From assembly GCF_020439865.1 (NCBI RefSeq), contig NZ_JAGRPF010000149.1:1-64000 (forward strand): a stretch of DNA of 64,000 nt, written 5' to 3'. Of this stretch, positions 25,300-32,199 are shown one piece after another (position 1 is the first letter of the stretch; each line of letters begins with the position of its first letter). This stretch comes from Prosthecobacter sp. (GTDB taxonomy: Bacteria; Verrucomicrobiota; Verrucomicrobiia; Verrucomicrobiales; Verrucomicrobiaceae). The notes below the pieces were generated by a model. It had not been told where the DNA came from, did no database searches, and worked only from the letters and a program-made list of their open reading frames with translations. Made by a program: the position numbers and the translations under genes.

Positions 25300-26154
25300 T
25301 TACTGCTCCGTCTTGGCTCTGGCTGCAAAAGCCTGAAGCGAATCCCTGTCACTATACGAAGCGGTTAGCACATCGAGTTTGAGCAGCTCCTCGCAGACCT
25401 GCTGGGCCACGTCATGCATTTGATTTCCAGGTTTCGGTGACTTTACGACGACGAGACAGTCATCAGGAAGTTCGCCGCCTTCCTTGATACGGCGCAATCC
25501 GCCGACCACTTGATCTCCCTTGCGCAGGATTTCAGTGGTGTCGCGTAGATTCAGATGCAGCGCACGGATAGCGCGGACAGGAACGGCATGAGTTTGGTGA
25601 ACGAAGGGGAACTTCATCCGATAGATGTCCGTGCCCACCTCAAGAGGTTGATACAGCTTGGAGAGATCCCACTGCTTCAGGTGATCGTGGATCGCCTCAC
25701 GCATGAGTTGCTCCTGATACTCTTTCGGCTGCGCAAACTGGCGCCGGACATAGTGTCCAAACAGCTCCTTCAGTTTGGTTGAAGGATCTGGCGTCATCGC
25801 CACTCGCACATCGCTGAAGTGGAACAGCGTCTTTCTCGGACGGACCAGGAAATTGAAGGCTGAAGACAGATTGGGAGCGCCACCTGAGAGAGTAAGGCAT
25901 CCATCGACCGAAGCATTGGCTTTGGGACTCAGTCTCGTGATTTCGCTTTCGATGGATTTGATGCCTTGGCGGTAAACTACACCATCGAGCTCATCAAAAA
26001 AATCGGTGACCCGGGTGGAGCGCCGTTTTTCGAGGAGAAACCCCAGGTAGCCCAGTTCCTCACAGAGGACCAGCACTCCCACGTTCACAAACTCTTCCGT
26101 TTCCCGGTAGGGGAGGAAGCGTACAACAGCATATTTGCAAAGATGTTGATTCAT
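25300..26154 (-). CDS. DUF3037 domain protein
   Basis: The 284-residue protein begins with the DUF3037 pattern KYAVVRFLPYRETEEFVNVGVLV. DUF3037 proteins are commonly encoded beside HipA-like kinases, as here (5-base gap). The C-terminal part has alternating strands and helices with no catalytic motif I recognise. Base composition is lower in GC than the flanking core genes. A role as regulator, antitoxin-like partner or substrate of the kinase is possible; none is shown by the sequence. Confidence 0.82.
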   Translation of the reverse strand: MNQHLCKYAVVRFLPYRETEEFVNVGVLVLCEELGYLGFLLEKRRSTRVTDFFDELDGVVYRQGIKSIESEITRLSPKANASVDGCLTLSGGAPNLSSAFNFLVRPRKTLFHFSDVRVAMTPDPSTKLKELFGHYVRRQFAQPKEYQEQLMREAIHDHLKQWDLSKLYQPLEVGTDIYRMKFPFVHQTHAVPVRAIRALHLNLRDTTEILRKGDQVVGGLRRIKEGGELPDDCLVVVKSPKPGNQMHDVAQQVCEELLKLDVLTASYSDRDSLQAFAARAKTEQ

Positions 26155-26159
26155 GGTGG

Positions 26160-26879
26160 TTAGGGCAAGGGGCGGGAGAGCAGTATGCGGATCTTTTCGA
26201 TAAAATCACCTGAGTCTTTCAGCCATTCAGCAGGAAGTTTGGCGAGGATGGACTCCAAGTGGTCTTTACCAGTCTCCAGCCAGGCACGCATGGCGTCCCC
26301 GTTCTCGCCATCCCAGCATTCCTGCCAGTCTTTTCGGAAAATGTGCGTTTCGATGACATCCCGCACCGGGATGGCAGACAATGTTAGATGGTGGTCAATC
26401 ACCCACAGGGCCTTCTCCGGTGCCAACCAAAGGAGGTTGGGGTTGGCATCCCGGCGGTCGCTATTGTTGATCCAATGATCAAAGGCCAGCAGTCGCTGCC
26501 TCTCTAGAACTGGAACGTCCTGCGTGGCTGCTTTGGGGAAAGTGTCTGCAAACTCCACCGCCTGCGATCCGAAGGCCCAGCCAGGGACTAGGTCATAGTC
26601 CGAGTAGATGCACTCGTTCACCAGCGGAGCGGGTAGCCAGGCGATGCAGACTGGCGGACACCGCAACCCCAGAGCATGGGCGAGATTGCTACACACCCAC
26701 TCGCACACCAGAGGCAGCATATCGGAGGAGCGACTCTTAATGAAGTAGCGATTACCATCCGCCGCCAGACACTCCAGCGGGCGCAGTATGCTCGCAGCTT
26801 CACGGCCCAGAATCTCGGTGATGAGCAGGCGTCCGCCGGCAAAAGCGGAATCGGGTGGCATTGGGAGGTCCGAGTTCAT
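26160..26879 (-). CDS. HipA-like kinase (HipA_2 type)
   Basis: The 239-residue single-domain protein has kinase-like landmarks of the HipA fold. A nucleotide-binding Lys is likely in NRYFIKSRSS, the catalytic loop is DHWINNSDRRDANPNLL (Asp and Asn of the D-x4-N pattern), and the metal-binding WVIDHHLTL corresponds to DFG. HipA kinases phosphorylate targets such as glutamyl-tRNA synthetase in toxin-antitoxin systems. The short HipA_2 form usually occurs with DUF3037 rather than with HipB. No HipB-like DNA-binding antitoxin is seen. It is downstream of an hsdS-like remnant and forms an operon with the DUF3037 gene. Confidence 0.8.
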   Translation of the reverse strand: MNSDLPMPPDSAFAGGRLLITEILGREAASILRPLECLAADGNRYFIKSRSSDMLPLVCEWVCSNLAHALGLRCPPVCIAWLPAPLVNECIYSDYDLVPGWAFGSQAVEFADTFPKAATQDVPVLERQRLLAFDHWINNSDRRDANPNLLWLAPEKALWVIDHHLTLSAIPVRDVIETHIFRKDWQECWDGENGDAMRAWLETGKDHLESILAKLPAEWLKDSGDFIEKIRILLSRPLP

Positions 26880-26894
26880 GATCGAGTGACAAAG

Positions 26895-26999
26895 TTAGCC
26901 AATGTAGAGTTGACCGGCAAAGGCCTTCTGAAGGATGGCCTGCCTAAAGCGGGTGGCGAGTTGGAGGTTTGTGGAGACCATGGCTTTCAGTTCCTCCAT
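26895..26999 (-). pseudogene. Probable hsdS remnant (C-terminal end of a type I restriction specificity subunit)
   Basis: A 34-codon stretch just upstream of the HipA-like gene reads, in its last part, TRFRQAILQKAFAGQL followed by a stop. This closely matches the conserved C-terminus of HsdS subunits (L-R-Q-S-I-L-x-x-A-F-x-G-x-L). No target-recognition domain or other HsdS sequence is recognisable in the rest of the 177-base gap (26880-27056). I interpret it as a deletion scar. The match is short, so confidence is moderate. Confidence 0.55.
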
Positions 27000-27056
27000 C
27001 ACGCTCAACCGCCGCCAATGGCAATAACCACTGCGGGCGTCGTGACTGGACAGGGT

Positions 27057-28361
27057 TTATTTCTTTGATTTTGCTCTCGACGCTTCAACCTCTGAGCCAT
27101 CCGCAGTTTTAACGCGGAGCGACGTCAGCCCCTGGAGCATCACGTCAGAAATGGCAGAAGGATGAATATCGCCTTCTGACGCCGATGCGTTGGAGAACAA
27201 GTTCCTCGAAAGCTCGCGCAGTAGGTCGGTTGGAATCTCGGCATTCTTCTCATGCGCATCACGAACGGCCTCCAGCAGCCAACCAGAACGTCCGATGTCG
27301 ATCAGGCGGGAACGATTTCTGAACTCTTCTTCTGAGTGTTGCTTGGCCCATGAGGACGACCAGCGAATGAAATAGACCATGAAAGTCGTGAATGCGGCTA
27401 GAGGGAAAACGGCTTTGGAGGCCAGTGCAACCCAATGCCACCATTGAAGCTTAGCAAGGTCATCCGTTGTTTTCAGCAGTTCATAGTTGTGGGTGGTCGC
27501 ATAGGCTGTCAGGCCGCCAGTGACCAAGATAGCTGCAACATAAGCGCCTGTGATCGGCCAGCGCTTACGGCTCGTTCCTTTGGTGAGACCCCAGTTCTCC
27601 AACCACGCTTGAATCTGTTTGATCTGTTCATCTTGCTTTTGACGGGAGACATAGCGCGCTTCTTTGGTTTGGAATTCCGCCTCTTTGTCCGCGTGCGCAT
27701 TCTCGCGTTTCTCAATTTCAGCCAATCGCGCTTCATGCACGCGTTGTAGCTTTTCGCGCTCTCCGGCAAGTTCTTCCCGCAATTGGCTTTCGTGTTTCTC
27801 GAATCGTTCCGATCGAAGTTTCTCGATCTCAGCATTTTTGTTCGCAACATCGACAATGATCTGCTCTGCCGTTTGTTGAAGGCTGCTCAACACTCCTGCC
27901 TGCGCATTTCTATATTTTCCCCACGCCGTGCTTGGATCGCCAAGCAACGAGGCGTCCAATTCCGATGCCTTGAGGCTTTTGCGACATAGCGAAGTAAGCT
28001 TGATGGTCAACTTGGCGACCTGTTGCTTTTGCGGTTTATCGAGGTGATTACGCCACTCGTCTTCGATTCGAAATACATCGAAGTAGGAATCGATTTTTCT
28101 CTGAACATACACGACGGCGAGACCGCCTGGCCCGCGCAAGTACAGAGAGGGAGCGATCGCTGAATTCTCGGCAAAAAGCGCTTTCAAGTCAGAACCGTCT
28201 GGAAGTGCATCGAGTTCATAGTTGACCTCTTGGTCACCAACAGGCGGCACATTAATTATGAGCTTTAGCGGGCATGTTTCGGCAACCTCTTTGGCGACTG
28301 AGATCAACGCTTCCGCAATCTCTTTGTCGGTAAGGCGAGGAATATTAGTGTTTGTGGCCAT
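27057..28361 (-). CDS. Coiled-coil protein with two membrane helices, unknown function
   Basis: The 434-residue protein has an N-terminal globular part (1-150), a long charged coiled coil (about 155-255, rich in E/K/R/Q) and two membrane helices (about 269-288 and 308-333). The C-terminal cytoplasmic region has about 100 residues. I recognise no catalytic motif. It is more AT-rich than the genome average and sits between remnants of hsdR and hsdS, a position where unrelated cargo genes are common in type I restriction loci. A role as membrane-acting defence effector is possible but unproven. It starts 17 bases after the hsdR-like remnant. Confidence 0.8.
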   Translation of the reverse strand: MATNTNIPRLTDKEIAEALISVAKEVAETCPLKLIINVPPVGDQEVNYELDALPDGSDLKALFAENSAIAPSLYLRGPGGLAVVYVQRKIDSYFDVFRIEDEWRNHLDKPQKQQVAKLTIKLTSLCRKSLKASELDASLLGDPSTAWGKYRNAQAGVLSSLQQTAEQIIVDVANKNAEIEKLRSERFEKHESQLREELAGEREKLQRVHEARLAEIEKRENAHADKEAEFQTKEARYVSRQKQDEQIKQIQAWLENWGLTKGTSRKRWPITGAYVAAILVTGGLTAYATTHNYELLKTTDDLAKLQWWHWVALASKAVFPLAAFTTFMVYFIRWSSSWAKQHSEEEFRNRSRLIDIGRSGWLLEAVRDAHEKNAEIPTDLLRELSRNLFSNASASEGDIHPSAISDVMLQGLTSLRVKTADGSEVEASRAKSKK

Positions 28362-28378
28362 AGGTGGGACGTGGTGAG

Positions 28379-28636
28379 TTATGCCGCGAGTGCCTCGTTA
28401 AGCTCTTCCAGCAGTTTCGGCAACGGGCCGCCGAAGAGTTGATGGGCCTTACCGGGAACGCCTTTCTGGTTGAAAGGAGTGTCGTCGTAGCGGCCGGACT
28501 TCAGCAGCACCTCACGGAGTGCTACGCCAAGCGCGGCGGAGGGATCGAATACTTTGTAGTCCCGAACGGCCCAGCCCGCCGCCGCCAGCAAGGCGTCGAT
28601 GTTCTGGCGGGCGTGCTGGTCCGGGAGATCGGCCAT
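28379..28636 (-). pseudogene. Internally deleted hsdR (type I restriction endonuclease subunit) remnant
   Basis: The 85-codon frame is made of two ends of an HsdR protein. Residues 9-50 (ARQNIDALLAAAGW, then ALREVLLKSGR) match the N-terminus of HsdR. Residues 55-85 (FNQKGVPGKAHQLFGG, then KLLEELNEALAA) match its extreme C-terminus. The helicase and most of the nuclease domain, several hundred residues, are missing, with the junction near residue 51. The frame is kept across the junction, so a short peptide could still be made. It is evidence of a former type I restriction-modification locus. Confidence 0.75.
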
Positions 28637-28814
28637 AAAGGTAATTTCTTATCAAAGCCGGGGATGAATCCGATGGCAAGGAATTGTCCCGGGCCGGAAA
28701 GTGCGAGGAAAAGCTAGCTGCGCCAAGCAGGTCGAGATGGGGAGAGGAGGAGAATGGGCACTCTTGGCTTGGTGCGCAGGCACCCCTTGAAAATGAGCGG
28801 GTTCAGTGTCTCCC

Positions 28815-28845
28815 CCCTCCTCGGAAAAAGTTTTTCCGAGGAGGG
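28815..28845. repeat. Perfect 31-base palindrome (15-base arms, 1-base centre)
   Basis: The left arm at 28815-28829 (CCCTCCTCGGAAAAA) is the exact reverse complement of 28831-28845. The single centre base is at 28830. The T/A runs are at the centre rather than after the stem, so it does not look like an intrinsic terminator. Its right arm contains the first unit of the adjacent 21-base repeat. Confidence 0.9.
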
Positions 28846-29002
28846 ATTTCACGTTTCCGAGTCCGGTTTTGCGGTTTCCGGACTCGGATCTCGCGGGTCC
28901 GGCCCCGGAATGAGCGTTCCCGGACGGGGAAAGGGTGGTTCCGGGCCGGGTTTTGATGATTCCGGAGGGTGAAAAGGATGTTCCGAGCGGGGAAATCCGG
29001 GG
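28834..29002. repeat. Degenerate 21-bp tandem repeat, about eight units
   Basis: TTCCG-type cores occur at 28834, 28855, 28876, 28897 (GTCCG), 28917 (TTCCC), 28939, 28960 and 28981, a spacing of 21 bases with one 1-base shift. Each core is followed by a G-rich step (such as AGGAGGG or GGCCGGG) and a variable half. On the minus strand the units translate as heptads with Ser/Thr at position 1 and Gly at position 4. I regard it as a minisatellite; a coding role is not excluded. Confidence 0.8.
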
Positions 29003-29189
29003 TTCAAGGCGGGGGTAGGCTGGGGAAAATGGGGATTGAGGATGGGTCAGGTGTGGAATCTTCAAACCGAGTCGTTTCCTGGGTTTTAATTATTTTCTCC
29101 CTAAATAAAGTTCTCGCTTAAATCTGGACTTTGCCTGTCAAGTTGCTGAAATCGCGCCAGCCCCCGTCCTAACAACCAGGAAAGACACC

Positions 29190-29903
29190 ATGCCTCGTTT
29201 CGACCAGCCCGGACTTCGATTTGACAGCGCCGGGCTGTTTTATGACGCGGCGCCGGTGCCTTCCGCAACACCCAGACGCAAGATGGCCAAACCGAAACTC
29301 GACCTGAAAAGCAAGACCGACAGTGAACTGCTGGGCTACGCCCAGGCCCACATCACCGCCATGACGGGGAACGCGAACTTCCCCACTCCGGACCCGGACG
29401 CCGCCGCCTTTGCCGCGAGCGTGGCGGCCTTTGACACGGCGCTGACCACCTCCGACACCGCGCAGCAGACGGCGCGGGAGAAGGTGGCGCTCAAAGACGC
29501 CGAGCGCGCCAGCCTGGAGCAGGCGCTGGCCCAGCGCGGCAACTACGTGGAGAACGCCAGCGGCGGCGATGAGGCGAAGATCCTCTCCTCCGGCTTCAGC
29601 GTGCGCTCCCCCGCCACGCCGCCCGCCATCCCGCCGGTGCCGGCGGACCTGGGCATCACCATGGGCGACCATGCCGGGGAGATCGATCTGCACTGGACGC
29701 CGTCGAAGGGCGCGAAGTCCTACATCATCGAGTGCGCGCCCTACAACACGCCGCGGGTGTGGCAGCAGGTGAAGATCACCACGCGCAGCAGCTTCACCGT
29801 GACCGGCCTGACCCCGGGCGCGACCTATGTCTTCCGCGTCAAGGCCATCGGCTCCGCCGGTGAAAGCGACTGGAGCGACGAGGCGGTGAAGATGGCGCCG
29901 TGA
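29190..29903 (+). CDS. Fibronectin type III domain protein
   Basis: The 237-residue protein has a helical N-terminal half (about 35-125) containing many Ala, Asp and Thr residues. An FnIII domain occupies about 145-237: IDLHWTPSKGAKSYIIE, SSFTVTGLTPGATYVFRV, then GESDWSDEAV. There is no clear signal peptide; the start MPRFDQPGLRFDSAG is unusual. The ATG at 29190 has a good ribosome-binding site (AGGAAAG). The function is unknown; similar Verrucomicrobia proteins may bind or structure surface material. It is followed on the same strand by the collagen-like gene. Confidence 0.85.
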   Translation: MPRFDQPGLRFDSAGLFYDAAPVPSATPRRKMAKPKLDLKSKTDSELLGYAQAHITAMTGNANFPTPDPDAAAFAASVAAFDTALTTSDTAQQTAREKVALKDAERASLEQALAQRGNYVENASGGDEAKILSSGFSVRSPATPPAIPPVPADLGITMGDHAGEIDLHWTPSKGAKSYIIECAPYNTPRVWQQVKITTRSSFTVTGLTPGATYVFRVKAIGSAGESDWSDEAVKMAP

Positions 29904-30035
29904 GCGCGACCCGAAACCGGGCGTTGGCCGAAAGAAGGAAAAGACGAGAAAAAATCTGAATCGGTTTTTGAACTCTTTCGATTTTTTCGGCCAATCCTCC
30001 AGCTTCGCGGCCTGACCGCTTCCTCTTCTCAAACA

Positions 30036-30053
30036 GCGGGCAGGAGTGCCCGC
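30036..30053. repeat. Short GC hairpin
   Basis: GCGGGCA (30036-30042) pairs with TGCCCGC (30047-30053) around a 4-base loop. It lies between the FnIII and collagen-like genes and covers the first possible GTG of the latter, which argues against that start. Confidence 0.6.
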
Positions 30054-30561
30054 GCTCCCTTCAACCGCCATTGCCCATCCGTCATTCCGCATTCCAGCCA
30101 CGCCATACGACCCATCCTACCCATCTACGGACGCCCTGATCGAGTCCGCGCCGATGCGCGGCCAGTTCAACGGGCTCAAGGACCTCATCGACGCGATCCA
30201 GACGATCACCGCCGCCGCGGTCGATGCCACGAACACCCTGCCGCCGGGAAATCCGGCGACGGTGAGCGTGAGTGTGAGCGGCAACACGCTGCACTTCACC
30301 TTTGGCATTCCGCAGGGACTCAACGGCACTGATGGAACCAACGGCAATGACGGTGCCCAGGGGCCGCAGGGAGACCCCGGCCCGCAGGGGCCGATGGGCG
30401 AGATCAGCAACATGGATCTGAGCAATGCGATCTCCGGCACGAGCGCCAACAGCAACGGCGTGGGCACGCTGGGCCTGGTGGCGAGCAGCCCACCGACGCA
30501 GTACGAAATGCAGGCGGTGGCCGACAAGCTCGACGAGCTGATCAATGCGCTGCGGAGGTAG
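30046..30561 (+). CDS. Collagen-like (Gly-X-Y) protein, start uncertain
   Basis: The frame encodes a region LIESAPMRGQFNGLKDLIDA, a beta-rich stretch, then a Gly-X-Y collagen-like segment of about nine triplets (ending QGDPGPQGPMGE), and a helical C-terminus. Such proteins form short triple helices in surface fibres or tail-like structures. The frame is open from a GTG at 30046, but that codon lies in a hairpin with no spaced ribosome-binding site, and the next 50 bases are a heptamer repeat. An ACG at 30100 (followed by PYDPSYPSTDALIESAP) or the ATG at 30154 are better candidates. A former ATG at 30100 may have been lost. Confidence 0.65.
   Translation: MPALPSTAIAHPSFRIPATPYDPSYPSTDALIESAPMRGQFNGLKDLIDAIQTITAAAVDATNTLPPGNPATVSVSVSGNTLHFTFGIPQGLNGTDGTNGNDGAQGPQGDPGPQGPMGEISNMDLSNAISGTSANSNGVGTLGLVASSPPTQYEMQAVADKLDELINALRR
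30069..30096. repeat. Heptamer tandem repeat, CATTCNN type
   Basis: Four consecutive 7-base units (CATTGCC, CATCCGT, CATTCCG, CATTCCA) run without gaps. The same kind of array (five units) occurs at 46939-46973, in both cases just before the start of a gene on the plus strand. Confidence 0.75.
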
Positions 30562-30614
30562 GAGGGCAAACCTCCGTGTTTGCCGAAGTCGGCAACGCAG
30601 GAGCGCTGCCCTCC
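30561..30614. repeat. REP-like imperfect palindrome, copy 1
   Basis: A 54-base imperfect inverted repeat begins GGAGGGCA and ends TGCCCTCC, with a central TTTGCCGAAGTCGGCAA. It overlaps the stop codon of the collagen-like gene. A second, longer member of the same family is at 40858-40971, also directly after a gene. Confidence 0.75.
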
Positions 30615-30676
30615 GGGGGCAGGGTTCGCGGGGCTTGGAACGTGAGACAGGCAGCCTGGGTCACGACGGCGGAACG

Positions 30677-30883
30677 TCAGGCTGACCGCTTCTGATGCTT
30701 GTTCCGCATGTTCCGCCATTCGGCGCGATGGTTTTGCGCCCATTCGTTCAGGGCAAACTCAAAGCCGATGTCGCGGCCCTCGCGTTCGCTGGCGAGCCAT
30801 TTGAGACGCTGAATCTCCTCCTGCTCGGCGAGGAACTCTCCATAAGGAGTGCCGGGGAGAACGTCTGGGGATGAGTCGGGCAT
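30677..30883 (-). CDS. Small conserved-looking protein (68 residues), unknown function
   Basis: The protein is short, charged and probably helical: GEFLAEQEEIQRLKW, REGRDIGFEFALNEWA, then NHRAEWRNMRNKHQ. The spacing of E-E-I, K-W, G-x-D-I-G-F-E, A-L-x-x-W and H-R-x-x-W-R looks like a small family I have seen in cyanobacteria and PVC bacteria, but I cannot name it. It may bind nucleic acid or a partner protein. It is isolated on the minus strand between the collagen-like gene and the tRNA. Confidence 0.65.
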   Translation of the reverse strand: MPDSSPDVLPGTPYGEFLAEQEEIQRLKWLASEREGRDIGFEFALNEWAQNHRAEWRNMRNKHQKRSA

Positions 30884-31018
30884 GCCTATTCATCGCAGCA
30901 CCCGACCATGACTTCAAGCAGGAGAGGCGGCTCAAACCCAGCCCCATCCGAGGAACCCGGACACACCTTCCAAAGATCACTCAGAACGATGATTTTTACT
31001 CCCTGTGGCAGAAAGCAA

Positions 31019-31048
31019 ATGACAAGGTCCTGCCACCCTTTATATAAT
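31019..31048 (+). promoter_or_regulatory. Probable sigma-70-type promoter of tRNA-Thr
   Basis: ATGACA at 31019-31024 and TATAAT at 31043-31048 are separated by 18 bases. The -10 box is perfect and the -35 box differs from TTGACA by one base. Transcription would start about 20 bases before the mature tRNA. Confidence 0.6.
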
Positions 31049-31075
31049 CGCCGGCTTTAAAAGTCACACGTTCAA

Positions 31076-31150
31076 GCCGGAGTAGCTCAGTGGTAGAGCA
31101 TCGCATTCGTAATGCGAGGGTCGCGGGTTCAAATCCCGCCTTCGGCTCCA
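31076..31150 (+). tRNA. tRNA-Thr (anticodon CGT)
   Basis: A complete cloverleaf folds: acceptor arms GCCGGAG and CTTCGGC (with one G-T pair), D arm GCTC/GAGC, anticodon stem TCGCA/TGCGA with loop TTCGTAA, T arm GCGGG/CCCGC with TTCAAAT, discriminator T and encoded CCA at 31148-31150. The anticodon CGT reads the codon ACG. The next coding sequence starts 16 bases after the CCA end. Confidence 0.96.
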
Positions 31151-31166
31151 CCAACGCGTGTTCACC

Positions 31167-32189
31167 ATGACCGACCCGAGTATTGACGCCCCAATCACGC
31201 CCCGCCGCAGCAGCGCCCGGCGTCGCGAAGCAATGATCAATGCCATTGCCACCATTCTCGGTTGCTTGGCCTTGGTGATCATGATTGCCACCGTGGTTCG
31301 TGTGGTCACGGTCAAGCTCTGGGACTCGGCCAAGGTAAACCCGGATTACGTGCAGTCTGTTTATGATGACAACGCGAACGAGCGCCGCTGGTCAGGCACC
31401 ATCTCGGAGCGCCCCGCTCTCTTGAGCGAACCCTCCAAGGATAAAGCCCAGTCCGAGGATGCAGCCAAGCCCGCCGCCCCCCGCATCAGCCCCCCGCATG
31501 CCGCCACGCCGCCGGCCAGCACCGTCTCAGCCATTGAAAACATCGAAAGCAAGCGTCTGAAGATCGAAAACACGATCCGGGGCTTTTTTGAGACCACCGA
31601 TGTGGATCAAAAACTCGCCTTCGCCCGTGACCCCCAGCGGGTACGATCATTGATGGAGCAATACTACCAGAACCATCCCCAGCCTCACGTCGAATGGAAG
31701 AGCCTCGGCTGGGTGCTGCCGGTGGAGGAGCCCGGCTACCGCCTCGGCTATGCCCAGGCGATCTTTAACAACGCCGAGCCCGTCAGCCTGATCATCGAGG
31801 AACTGGCGGACGGATCGTTCCGCGTGGACTGGGAAAGCTCCGTGCGCTACGGGGAACTGGACTGGGAAGAGTTTATCAAAACACAGCCCGCATCCCCCAA
31901 ACTTTTCCGGGTCATCGCCTCCAAGCCCCAGCACGCGCCGCCCGGCGAATCGACCCAGGGCAGCGAAGTTCTGGAGATCAAGCATCCCGATGAGGAAGAT
32001 GTGATTTATGCGGATTTCGACCGCACGGACCCCAAATTCGAACCCCTGATCCAGCAGCTTCAATCCGGCAACTGGAAGGACGTCCCTTTAACACTGCGAC
32101 TCTGCTATCCGGGTCCTGCAGGCAGCGGCAAACGCGCACGGATCGCAGATGTCGAAGGCAAAGGATGGCTGATGATTGCAAGGAACTAG
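31167..32189 (+). CDS. Membrane-anchored protein, unknown function
   Basis: The 340-residue protein has a basic N-terminus (PRRSSARRREAM), one membrane helix (about 26-50, IATILGCLALVIMIATVV), a proline/alanine-rich linker and a C-terminal extracytoplasmic alpha/beta domain (about 130-340) with FRVDWESSVRYGELDWEEF. I do not recognise the domain; similar one-helix proteins are frequent in Verrucomicrobia. The ATG at 31167 lies 16 bases after the tRNA CCA, leaving no room for its own promoter, so it is probably expressed by read-through from the tRNA. A GTG at 31158 is an alternative start. The next gene's ribosome-binding site overlaps this stop codon. Confidence 0.75.
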   Translation: MTDPSIDAPITPRRSSARRREAMINAIATILGCLALVIMIATVVRVVTVKLWDSAKVNPDYVQSVYDDNANERRWSGTISERPALLSEPSKDKAQSEDAAKPAAPRISPPHAATPPASTVSAIENIESKRLKIENTIRGFFETTDVDQKLAFARDPQRVRSLMEQYYQNHPQPHVEWKSLGWVLPVEEPGYRLGYAQAIFNNAEPVSLIIEELADGSFRVDWESSVRYGELDWEEFIKTQPASPKLFRVIASKPQHAPPGESTQGSEVLEIKHPDEEDVIYADFDRTDPKFEPLIQQLQSGNWKDVPLTLRLCYPGPAGSGKRARIADVEGKGWLMIARN

Positions 32190-32199
32190 GAGCGAGACT

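Larger units (their letters stand above)
28637..29189. other. 553-base gene-free stretch with palindrome and 21-bp repeat
   Basis: I see no convincing gene here. The left 170 bases show nothing recognisable. The centre holds a 31-base palindrome and a 21-base tandem repeat, listed separately. The right end (29080-29130) turns AT-rich and probably contains the promoter of the FnIII-domain gene, whose ATG at 29190 is preceded by AGGAAAG at a suitable distance. Open frames on both strands through the repeat are a consequence of its 21-base period. Confidence 0.6.

Noticed and set aside
25060-25368. 102-codon plus-strand frame after fabH
   Set aside because: It overlaps the DUF3037 gene's end on the other strand, has no ribosome-binding site and a His-rich composition typical of a shadow frame.
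28815-28845. Palindrome as an intrinsic terminator
   Set aside because: No T-run follows the stem on either strand; the T/A runs are in the centre.
28652-29065. 137-codon minus-strand frame through the 21-bp repeat as a real protein gene
   Set aside because: Composition is Pro/Ser/Gly-rich and irregular outside the repeat, with no ribosome-binding site. Both strands are open because the period is a multiple of three. It is kept as a finding about the repeat, not as a gene.
29190-30561. FnIII and collagen-like genes as prophage tail-fibre genes
   Set aside because: No capsid, terminase, portal, integrase or lysis gene is nearby.
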